Notes under the pieces: model-generated
What the model was told of the DNA's origin: nothing
What the model saw: the letters and a program-made list of their open reading frames with translations, nothing else
The model's database searches: none
Program-made: the position numbers and the translations under genes
Shown: piece after piece, positions 8,101 to 14,096 of the stretch
Numbering within the stretch: position 1 is the first letter of the stretch
How the letters are laid out: each line of letters opens with the position of its first letter
Assembly: GCA_002309915.1 (NCBI GenBank)
Contig: DBYT01000027.1
Span: forward strand, 184-17,070
Reading direction: 5' to 3'
Origin: Bacteroidales bacterium UBA1179
GTDB lineage: Bacteria; Bacteroidota; Bacteroidia; Bacteroidales; Bacteroidaceae
DNA length: 16,887 bases

Positions 8101-8622
8101 AGTTTCATCATATCTATTCCCTATGCCTATCATTCTCCACGTATCCACATGCCTTATATATGACGATGTCTCATAAGAGTCATCAATCATTATCACATTC
8201 TCATTCTTTATCTTGGCCCGCTGCCCCCATTTATCATCACCCAGGAACATCTTGCGGAAAAACTCCAGAGCCTCCTTGTCAATACTGTTTGTCTTAGCCG
8301 ACACCAGCACCTCAGGTAGTTCATCATTTGTCTTAAGCTGGACTTTAAGTTCACCGGGATTGCGCTTAAGGTCCAGAGCCTGCGTCCGGTACCCCACAAA
8401 ACTAAACACAACCGTTGCCGGCAGCGAGACGTCCTTAAGTTCAAAACGGCCGTCGATATCCGTACTAGTTCCCTGCGTGGTGCCGTTCACGTAGACTGTA
8501 GCCAGCGGCATCGGCTCCCGTGTAAGGCTGTCAATAACAATTCCGCGGATAGTACTCTGCCCGAATACAGCAGCGGGCATGATAGCTAACAAGGTTAGGG
8601 TTATAGTAATCAGGCGTCTCAT
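4810..8622 (-). CDS. Exported carboxypeptidase-regulatory / MG2-like multidomain protein (long paralogue)
   Basis: 1270 residues from the ATG at 8622. I prefer this start to the ATG at 8643 because it gives MRRLITITLTLL, closely matching the paralogue's MRHLIALTLTVL; the longer form would put seven extra residues before a normal signal peptide. Numbering from 8622: signal peptide 1-21 (ending VFG), carboxypeptidase-regulatory-like beta domain about 24-105 (IRGIVIDSLTREPMPLATVY, DGRFELKDV), a region about 105-390 found after that domain in other Bacteroidetes proteins (LPEVLVSAK, FLGDDKW, PLLGYEVYVDLVKF), then the same order as the 880-residue protein: MG2-like about 420-535, FYPEGG domain about 575-660, LLLSSDLRGYI and LVQGWERYEW about 805-848, second regulatory-like fold about 868-935, plug-like region about 1030-1115, C-terminal domain about 1190-1270. 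It probably acts at the cell envelope; its role is unknown. It is the first gene of the pair and has a candidate promoter at 8660-8691. Confidence 0.75.
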   Translation of the reverse strand: MRRLITITLTLLAIMPAAVFGQSTIRGIVIDSLTREPMPLATVYVNGTTQGTSTDIDGRFELKDVSLPATVVFSFVGYRTQALDLKRNPGELKVQLKTNDELPEVLVSAKTNSIDKEALEFFRKMFLGDDKWGQRAKIKNENVIMIDDSYETSSYIRHVDTWRMIGIGNRYDETVVEKRRIFTAWANEPLIVDLPLLGYEVYVDLVKFTVIEDGAHTQSDMLGFFYYKPYENVKKIKADGFEKNRQKAYYGSSQHFLRSLADDRLAENGYVLSMPDRVVKGKRTISTYNPVDIGKYLSDLGHNQMQIKGLGDKKLRIRYYHMNDGSPMNFKEKGKGIRHYSESWMSFLKDTCIFLKEGIFADNSIQLMGDQSKRMVGSYLPDDYFPPGDSDRVRRFEQVDYAAELMKFADNVQQFNSMFPQEKVYLEFDNTAYFQGENIWFKAFVTHATTLERAPSGVLYVDFLAPTGQLILQQKLKIEAGQADGAIALLDAGTFQTREKYGVRAYPSGFYEIRAYTQNMLDFSPEAIFSRVIPIYTQPKYVGEYDRSHVESHQGNPLMDKIRGESDEKYKKVNVTFYPEGGDLVKGLPCRVAFKATGSDGFGIEGALAVPGVRDSVRTVHDGMGSFIITPKGNETAEFIVPSGIATINLPKPLKSGYSMMVDMKPDSHMQVNIWRTPDLVGQETALAVTCRGDVIYFEQIRDLDNSQLEIDCSGWPVGVCRVTLFDDEGRVLSSRSIFNGSGNLRSPSIALNTDSMSRQSCEKEVIELMLTDQEGNPFRDRFCLSVRDATDYGGGLTDNLQTNLLLSSDLRGYIHDPAWYLESDDEEHREALNLLTLVQGWERYEWQTMAGLKEFEEKHRVEEGLTMNGWILSYGRRDPVSDIGVYANVMPDDDKTLFESFDYQTDSTGYFGFNLSDFYGKGKFNINLMSTKDNGDSKYEKSKRIRFERADRPVPRPFLRQEMDLNHNNHRPYDYKVDYTDFDLTSAQRSRLGRMIDDVDIEDAGQKQRFVDFDTFTSFEAEEDSELELDKGEYTTNLYGYFLDKGIRFTVLLEKEDNIWVYQDGSVSKELRPYFYVHNMQRALMNKPFDIPLGIDMIDVKSVILYDRPMYPREFEDIIPLDKEYYHAHVGAVPSKERVYFSKPEGFDGYYDFFVWINTCMSRFYLVDVQIKEDRKLLFYDEIRNLGRRTTTVKGFTRPVQFYSPEYPDGPIEGSPDYRRTLYWNPNVITDEDGRARVEFYNNSFSRKFTINAAGITASGVPYILNENW

Positions 8623-8659
8623 TGCAACAAAGAAGGAATTCAATTAATTGGTTCTTTGA

Positions 8660-8691
8660 CAAAGAAACACAATCCGTTTGATAAAACCAAA
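8660..8691 (-). promoter_or_regulatory. Candidate promoter for the MG2-like gene pair
   Basis: On the minus strand, TTTG (8691-8688), a 20-base spacer, TTTCTTTG (8667-8660). The -7 element has T instead of A at its second position; everything else fits. Transcription would begin near 8653, about 30 bases before the preferred start codon at 8622. No terminator is visible between the asparaginase stop at 8740 and this site, so read-through from the upstream unit is possible. Confidence 0.42.
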
Positions 8692-8739
8692 CAGTTTAGT
8701 TTAAAAATGAGACAGGAGGAAATAGACCCCGGTACGAAA

Positions 8740-9768
8740 TCAGCTGATTCCGCCGCGGATATTCTTGTCAAGCAGACTCTTGACCTGAGCGTTGTCGGGA
8801 GTGGCGCCCATCAGGAAGAAAAGTTTGGCCAGGGCAGCCTCGGTGGTCATGTCGCCGCCTGAAACGACACCTGCGTTCCTAAGGGCGCGGCCTGTTGCGT
8901 AGAGGTCCATGTTGACCGTGCCGGCCAGACACTGGGTTACGTTGAGCAGAATCTTGCCCATGGCCGATGCCTCACGCACAATCTGTATGAACCACTCTTT
9001 TGAAATGGCGTTGCCTGATCCGTAGGTTTCAATTATCACGGCACGGGTCTCCGGGCCCAGCAGGATATTGCGGACCACTTGCGGCGTGATACCCGGATGC
9101 ACCTTAAGGATTGATACGCGGGTATCAAGTCCGGTATGTATGGTGAACGGCTTGCCCGTGGCGGGTGCAATCATCTTGCGGTTGTAGCGAATGTCTATGC
9201 CGGCTGTTGCCAGGGGCGGATAATTCGGTGACCGGAACGCATTGAACGATGTGGCATCGGCCTTGGTGCTCCGGTTTCCGCGCAGGAGTTGGGAGTTGAA
9301 GAATATGCAGACTTCCGGTACTACAGCACTGCCGTCGGGGTTCTTGGCAACGGCAATTTCCACCGATGAAATCAGGTTTTCCTTGCCGTCGGTACGGGGA
9401 CGTCCCACCGGCAGCTGGCTTCCGGTAAAGATGACAGGCTTGGACAGATTCTCAAGCATGAAACTCAGGGCCGATGCCGAATAGGCCATGGTATCGGTTC
9501 CGTGCAGTATCACGAATCCGTCATAATCATCATAGCGGTCACGGATGATTTCGGCCAGACGCACCCAAAGCGATGGTTCCACGTCCGACGAGTCTATAAG
9601 CGGTGAGAATGAATAATGGTCAATCCGGCAGGTGAACTTGCCCAGTTCCGGTACGAACTCCATCAGCCCGTCAAAATCAAACGGGGTAAGGGCACCGCGA
9701 CTGTCCTCTTTCATTCCGATGGTGCCGCCTGTGTAAATGAGCAGTACTGACGAGCCTTTATCCTCCAT
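8740..9768 (-). CDS. ansA: Type I (cytoplasmic) L-asparaginase
   Basis: 342 residues, close to the 338 of E. coli asparaginase I. It hydrolyses L-asparagine to aspartate and ammonia. The first catalytic threonine is T14 in YTGGTIGM (12-19). The second triad is HGTDTM at 89-94 with T91 and D92, the same numbers as in E. coli AnsA, and the lysine is probably K169 in TKADATSFNAF. The substrate-binding D59-S60-S61 region and TGSQLPVGRPRTDGKENL (115-132) also fit. There is no signal peptide, so a cytoplasmic type I enzyme is favoured over a periplasmic type II one. Four bases separate its start from the stop of the Rid-family gene upstream, so the two are almost certainly co-transcribed. The product yields ammonium and aspartate. 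Confidence 0.9.
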   Translation of the reverse strand: MEDKGSSVLLIYTGGTIGMKEDSRGALTPFDFDGLMEFVPELGKFTCRIDHYSFSPLIDSSDVEPSLWVRLAEIIRDRYDDYDGFVILHGTDTMAYSASALSFMLENLSKPVIFTGSQLPVGRPRTDGKENLISSVEIAVAKNPDGSAVVPEVCIFFNSQLLRGNRSTKADATSFNAFRSPNYPPLATAGIDIRYNRKMIAPATGKPFTIHTGLDTRVSILKVHPGITPQVVRNILLGPETRAVIIETYGSGNAISKEWFIQIVREASAMGKILLNVTQCLAGTVNMDLYATGRALRNAGVVSGGDMTTEAALAKLFFLMGATPDNAQVKSLLDKNIRGGIS

Positions 9769-9772
9769 ATTC

Positions 9773-10864
9773 TCAGTATATAGCTACGCACTCCATCTCC
9801 ACCAGCCAGCCCGGACGGCAGACGGGAGCCTGCACGATAACGCGGGGAGTGTCGGGGAAACGTTTGTCGAATATATCCTTGACTACTGCATAGTCGGCGA
9901 TGTCACGCAGATAGACAATCATTGAGCCCACCTGACCAAAGCCGCATCCGGCCTCGGAGAGCAGCACCTGAACGTTCTCAATCATGCGGTTGGTCTGCCT
10001 CTCAATATCTCCTTCGTAAAGAATCTTGCCTTTATTGTCGATACTTGCAGTACCTGAAATGTATACATGCCTGCGGTCCGGATACTCAATCATCGTTCCG
10101 CGCTCAAACCTTACGCCGTACTGTGACGTACGGTTCAGATGGCTCTCACCGTGAAGATATTTTACCAGAACGCCGGGGCCCGATACGGCCACAGCGTCAA
10201 GCATCACCTTGCTGGCACAGTTCTCAGTACGTCCCTCTATGCCGGTACTGGCAATGAAGTGTGTATCGGGAGTAAGTCCGTGACGGTCAAAAACGGTATT
10301 GCGGCCCTCGACCACCCCCTTGTAGTTTACATCAATGTTCTGGACAAAAAGCCAGGTACGCATGCAGTTGGATTCCAGGGTCAGTCCCTGAGCCTCAAGA
10401 CCTGCGCTCAGTTCATCCAACAGGCTTACCGTCTGGTTGTAGGAGCCGTCGGCACCGGACAGACCGCCGGTGTACCAGAATTCGTCTATACCTCTTTCGG
10501 TCACCTTGTGCATCCTGTCGCTTATACGGCATATGGCGGCAGACTCCCTGCACCAAACCATGGCCGCAATCTTGGTTCCGTTCAACGGGGCCTGTCCGAT
10601 AATGGATACAGGGCAGTCAAACACCATCCTCTTGCGGACAGATTCAGTCTGGTTGGCCGGATCACTTACAAAAAAACGCATCAGCACGGGAGTGCCGTTG
10701 GCCTCAATCACCTTGCGGATGTTCTCAAAAAGGATATCAAGGCTGCTTTCAAACGGCATCAGAGGGTCAGTAAGCGAAAGCATGGAGAATGACTCCGAGG
10801 CCTCGGAACTCCATCCGGCCGTACTCACCAGTATATTCTTGTCTGTGAATGAAGTATAAAGCAT
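9773..10864 (-). CDS. Tandem Rid/YjgF-family protein
   Basis: 363 residues, about three times a standard Rid protein (about 130). The C-terminal part, about 235-363, is a full Rid domain: YISGTASID (268-276), GDIERQTNRMIENVQVLLSEAG (285-306), VYLRD (317-321) and the ending VEMECVAI. R341 and E356 are 15 residues apart, the same spacing as the substrate-binding R105 and E120 of E. coli RidA. The N-terminal part (about 35-230, including FWYTGGLSG and SLLDELSAGLEAQGL) looks like a more divergent relative, with a second Rid-like unit. Classical Rid proteins hydrolyse reactive enamines and imines from amino-acid breakdown. An alternative is a chorismatase-like enzyme (FkbO/Hyg5 type), which shares a Rid-like C-terminal fold and a similar total length. 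It forms an operon with the asparaginase, suggesting an amino-acid nitrogen role. I found no convincing promoter upstream on the minus strand. Confidence 0.68.
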   Translation of the reverse strand: MLYTSFTDKNILVSTAGWSSEASESFSMLSLTDPLMPFESSLDILFENIRKVIEANGTPVLMRFFVSDPANQTESVRKRMVFDCPVSIIGQAPLNGTKIAAMVWCRESAAICRISDRMHKVTERGIDEFWYTGGLSGADGSYNQTVSLLDELSAGLEAQGLTLESNCMRTWLFVQNIDVNYKGVVEGRNTVFDRHGLTPDTHFIASTGIEGRTENCASKVMLDAVAVSGPGVLVKYLHGESHLNRTSQYGVRFERGTMIEYPDRRHVYISGTASIDNKGKILYEGDIERQTNRMIENVQVLLSEAGCGFGQVGSMIVYLRDIADYAVVKDIFDKRFPDTPRVIVQAPVCRPGWLVEMECVAIY

Positions 10865-10896
10865 GCCGCGAATATAGTGTTTTTCAATGTTTCCTC

Positions 10897-10927
10897 TTTG
10901 CCGAATGGAGCAAAAAGAATAAATTTG
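10897..10927 (+). promoter_or_regulatory. Bacteroidetes-type promoter for the C1 peptidase gene
   Basis: TTTG (10897-10900), a 19-base spacer, TAAATTTG (10920-10927), an exact consensus match. The transcript should begin near 10933, which rules out the earlier in-frame ATG at 10877 and selects the ATG at 10961. Confidence 0.75.
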
Positions 10928-10960
10928 GCATCACGAAAATCAAAATCACTATTTATAAGT

Positions 10961-12100
10961 ATGAAAAGAATATTCATTATCGCGTCTCTGGCACTCGTAT
11001 GCGCAGGCATATCGGCCCAGGATGAAAAGAAAGAAGAAGCCACCGGTTACGGCTTTGTCACAGTTGATTCACTCCCCATTACATCAGTTAAGGACCAGGC
11101 CAATTCAGGTACCTGCTGGTCATTCTCATCAATAGGATTCTTTGAGTCGGAGCTGCTCCGTCTGGGTAAGGGCGAGCATGACCTGGCCGAGATGTTCGTA
11201 GTCCACAAGACAATGGAGGACCGCGCCAAGGCTGCAGTACGTCTGCACGGCGACATTGAGTTTGCACAGGGCGGCAGTTTCTACGACGTGGTTTACTGTT
11301 GGAAGAACTACGGAATGGTTCCCCAGGAGGTTATGCCCGGCATCATGTACAAGAGTGACCGTATCAACCACTCCGAGCTCACAGCCGTTGCAAAGGCTTA
11401 CGTTGACGCACTGGCCAAGAGCAACATCAAGAAGCTGAGCGATGTGTGGCAGAAAGGATTCTCAGGAATCTATGACGCATACGTAGGCGAGTGCCCCGAG
11501 AAATTTACTTACAACGGAAAGGAGTACACCCCGCAGTCATACGCCCAGTCACTGGGTCTGAACATGGATGATTACGTATCACTCACATCATTCAGCCATC
11601 ATCCTTACTACGAGCAGTTCGTAATCGAGATCCAGGACAACTGGCGCTGGGGTCTCTCATACAACCTGCCGCTTGACGAGTTCATGGCAGTAATGCACAA
11701 CGCCATAAAGAACGGCTACACATTCGCATGGGGTGCCGATGTCTCAGAGCCCGGATTCACCCGTGACAAGAATGCCCTTTGCGTCATCCCCACCGATGAT
11801 GACAAGGACAGGAAGTATCTCCGCGAGCCCGGTGACGAGAAAGAGATCACCCCGGAGATGCGTCAGGAGGGTTTTGACAACTGGGAGACAACCGATGACC
11901 ACGGCATGCAGATATTCGGTATAGCCAAGGACAAGAACGGCAAGGAGTACTTCATGGTAAAGAACTCATGGAACACCTCAGCCGGCAACAACGGTATCTG
12001 GTACGCCAGCGACGCATACGTTGCCCTCAAGACCATCAACATCCTGGTTCACAAGGATGCACTTCCCAAGGATATCAGAAAGAAACTGGGTATCAAGTAA
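10961..12100 (+). CDS. Exported C1-family (bleomycin hydrolase/aminopeptidase C-like) cysteine peptidase
   Basis: 379 residues from the ATG at 10961; the longer frame from 10877 begins upstream of the promoter and lacks a signal peptide. Residues 1-19 are a signal peptide (MKRIFIIASLALVCAGISA, then Q). The oxyanion glutamine and catalytic cysteine are Q46 and C52 in VKDQANSGTCWSFS (43-56). The catalytic histidine is H314 in DDHGMQIFGI and the asparagine is N335 in VKNSWN, so the papain triad is intact. The order Cys, distant His, Asn and the HGMQI and KNSWN blocks fit the C1B subgroup (PepC/bleomycin hydrolase). It is shorter than the cytoplasmic members (about 450) and, unlike them, is exported. 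It probably trims peptides in the periplasm or outside the cell. It is monocistronic, with its own promoter and terminator. Confidence 0.82.
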   Translation: MKRIFIIASLALVCAGISAQDEKKEEATGYGFVTVDSLPITSVKDQANSGTCWSFSSIGFFESELLRLGKGEHDLAEMFVVHKTMEDRAKAAVRLHGDIEFAQGGSFYDVVYCWKNYGMVPQEVMPGIMYKSDRINHSELTAVAKAYVDALAKSNIKKLSDVWQKGFSGIYDAYVGECPEKFTYNGKEYTPQSYAQSLGLNMDDYVSLTSFSHHPYYEQFVIEIQDNWRWGLSYNLPLDEFMAVMHNAIKNGYTFAWGADVSEPGFTRDKNALCVIPTDDDKDRKYLREPGDEKEITPEMRQEGFDNWETTDDHGMQIFGIAKDKNGKEYFMVKNSWNTSAGNNGIWYASDAYVALKTINILVHKDALPKDIRKKLGIK

Positions 12101-12128
12101 AAAGAAATAATACTTACACTTACAATTC

Positions 12129-12166
12129 AAGGAAGGGGCGTCGCACAGACACCCCTTCTTTTGTTG
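12129..12166 (+). terminator. Intrinsic terminator after the C1 peptidase gene
   Basis: GAAGGGG-c-GTC (12132-12142) pairs with GAC-a-CCCCTTC (12148-12158) around a five-base loop, with a single C-A mismatch, followed by ttttgttgt. It closes the peptidase transcript before the recJ promoter. Confidence 0.8.
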
Positions 12167-12212
12167 TACGCACATAATTTAAAAAATACTAAACAATAAG
12201 TAGAAGTTTCTC

Positions 12213-12243
12213 TTGACAAAGAAAAACCCTTTCCATATATTTG
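12213..12243 (+). promoter_or_regulatory. Promoter for the recJ-recQ-aromatic run
   Basis: TTG (12213-12215), a 20-base spacer, TATATTTG (12236-12243). Transcription would begin near 12249, giving a leader of about 105 bases before the recJ ATG. The last 30 bases of that leader are almost all A and T, which suits Bacteroidetes translation initiation without a Shine-Dalgarno sequence. Confidence 0.7.
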
Positions 12244-12353
12244 CAGTTTTGAATTAAACAGTCTTTAGGGGGACTTCCCGCAGTTTTCAGGAAAAGGACA
12301 CCAAGGACTTCATAAACACCTCAAAATGAATAAAATAAAAAATAACATAAATA

Positions 12354-14087
12354 ATGAACTTCAGATGGAACTATGTGCCCCCCACCCCGGAGATGACAGA
12401 GGCAGCCAATGAGCTTTCAAAGGCTGTCGGGATAAGTCCCGTTCTCTGCCGACTCCTGATAGAGAGAGGCATAAAAGACAAGACCGAAGTACAGAAATTT
12501 TTCAACCCGCAACTGAACGAACTGCTTGATCCTTGGCTCATGGATGACATGGACAAGGCAGTAGCACGTATCAACAGCGCCATTGAGCGTGGCGAGCGCA
12601 TTCTGGTTTACGGTGATTATGACGTTGACGGCACCACAGCCGTAGCGTTGGTTTACAACTTCCTTAAAAGGGATTATGACAATCTGGACTACTACATTCC
12701 CGACCGTTACAACGAGGGTTACGGAGTATCTGTCCAGGGTGTCGATTACGCCTATGAGACAGGCGTAAAACTGGTTATAGTGCTTGACTGCGGCATCAAG
12801 GCCATCCAGGAGATTGCCTATGCCAAGGAGAAGGGCATCGACTTCATTGTATGTGACCACCACGTACCTGACGACGAGCTGCCCCCTGCCGTAGCTATCC
12901 TTAACGCAAAGCGTTTTGACTCGCAGTATCCCTTCAAGCATCTGTCGGGCTGCGGCGTGGGATTCAAGCTCATGCAGGCCTACGCCCTTGACAACGGCAT
13001 ACCCTTCCATGAACTGTTGCCCAGTCTGGATCTGGTGGCCGTGAGCACCGCATCGGACATAGTACCTATCATGGGTGAGAACCGTGTCCTGACACACTAT
13101 GGTCTGGAGCAACTCAACAGCAATCCGTGCACCGGACTCAAGGCCATAATACAGGTCTGCAAGCTGTCTGACAAGACTCTTACCATCAACGATATCGTCT
13201 TCAAGATAGGACCGCGTCTGAATGCCGCCGGCCGTATGAGCAGCGGCAAGAAGGCCGTTGACCTGATGGTCGAGAAAGACTTTAGCCGCGCGCTTGAACT
13301 GGCCGAGAACATAGACAAGGAGAACGATGACCGCAAGAAGGATGACAAGGAGATGACCGAGGAGGCCAACAACATCGTCACCAACCTTGAGGACGGTGAG
13401 AACCGCCACGCCATAGTACTCTACAACGCCGAGTGGAAACGCGGTGTGATAGGTATCGTGGCATCACGTCTTACCGAGGTCTTCTACAAACCGGCTGTGG
13501 TATTGACCAAGACAGGTGACCTGGCAACCGGATCGGCCCGTTCGGTATCCGGATTTGATGTTTACAAGGCCATTGAGAGCTGTAAGGACCTGCTGGAGAA
13601 TTTCGGCGGACACACCTATGCAGCCGGACTCTCACTTAAGGTAGAGAACGTGGATGAATTCAAACGCCGCTTTGAGGAGTATGTATCGACCCATATCGAG
13701 CCCGACCAGATTGAGGCATCGATCGATATCAACGCCGATCTGGACTTCAAGGACATCACGCCCAAGTTCTTCCGTGACCTCAAGAAGTTCCAGCCCTTCG
13801 GCCCCGATAACAGCAAGCCCATATTCCGCACCCGCAATGTCTATGACTACGGTACCAGCAAGGTTGTGGGACGCGGCCATGAGCACATAAAACTCGAACT
13901 GATTGACAGCAAGAGCGGCCATCCGCTCAACGGCATAGCATTCGGCCAGAGTTCATACGTAAGCTATATCAAAACCAAGAAATCGTTTGATATCTGCTAT
14001 ACCATTGAGGAAAACAACTTCAAGCAGGGGGACGTTCTGCTCCAGATTGAGAGCATAAAGCCCAACCAGCCTGAGCAAAAAGCCTGA
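12354..14087 (+). CDS. recJ: Single-stranded-DNA-specific exonuclease RecJ
   Basis: 577 residues, the normal length for bacterial RecJ. The DHH-family metal-binding motifs are in order: YGDYDVDG (86-93, with D88, D90 and D92), VLDCG (143-147, D145), VCDHHVPDDELPPA (166-179, the DHH triad at 168-170), and LSGCGVGFKL (197-206). The DHHA1 domain carries GGHTYAAGLSL (418-428), and the C-terminal OB-like domain carries FQPFGPDN (479-486). RecJ degrades single-stranded DNA 5' to 3', working with RecQ in gap repair and in the RecF recombination pathway, in the cytoplasm. All motif residues are intact, so the enzyme should be active. recQ begins 9 bases after the stop. The chosen start gives MNFRWNY, the typical Bacteroidetes RecJ beginning. 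Confidence 0.95.
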   Translation: MNFRWNYVPPTPEMTEAANELSKAVGISPVLCRLLIERGIKDKTEVQKFFNPQLNELLDPWLMDDMDKAVARINSAIERGERILVYGDYDVDGTTAVALVYNFLKRDYDNLDYYIPDRYNEGYGVSVQGVDYAYETGVKLVIVLDCGIKAIQEIAYAKEKGIDFIVCDHHVPDDELPPAVAILNAKRFDSQYPFKHLSGCGVGFKLMQAYALDNGIPFHELLPSLDLVAVSTASDIVPIMGENRVLTHYGLEQLNSNPCTGLKAIIQVCKLSDKTLTINDIVFKIGPRLNAAGRMSSGKKAVDLMVEKDFSRALELAENIDKENDDRKKDDKEMTEEANNIVTNLEDGENRHAIVLYNAEWKRGVIGIVASRLTEVFYKPAVVLTKTGDLATGSARSVSGFDVYKAIESCKDLLENFGGHTYAAGLSLKVENVDEFKRRFEEYVSTHIEPDQIEASIDINADLDFKDITPKFFRDLKKFQPFGPDNSKPIFRTRNVYDYGTSKVVGRGHEHIKLELIDSKSGHPLNGIAFGQSSYVSYIKTKKSFDICYTIEENNFKQGDVLLQIESIKPNQPEQKA

Positions 14088-14096
14088 CAGGCGGCC

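Noticed and set aside
10139..10792. 217-codon open frame on the plus strand opposite the Rid-family gene
   Set aside because: It is antisense to a gene with conserved Rid active-site residues, has no promoter or signal of its own, and its composition is that of a frame shadow.
10877..10960. Longer N-terminus for the C1 peptidase starting at 10877
   Set aside because: The promoter at 10897-10927 lies inside this stretch, and starting at 10961 gives a proper signal peptide at the N-terminus.
12417..13409. 330-codon open frame on the minus strand opposite recJ
   Set aside because: It lies wholly inside the well-supported recJ gene, has no promoter, and its translation lacks any recognisable motif. 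Long antisense frames arise from the codon bias of the true gene.
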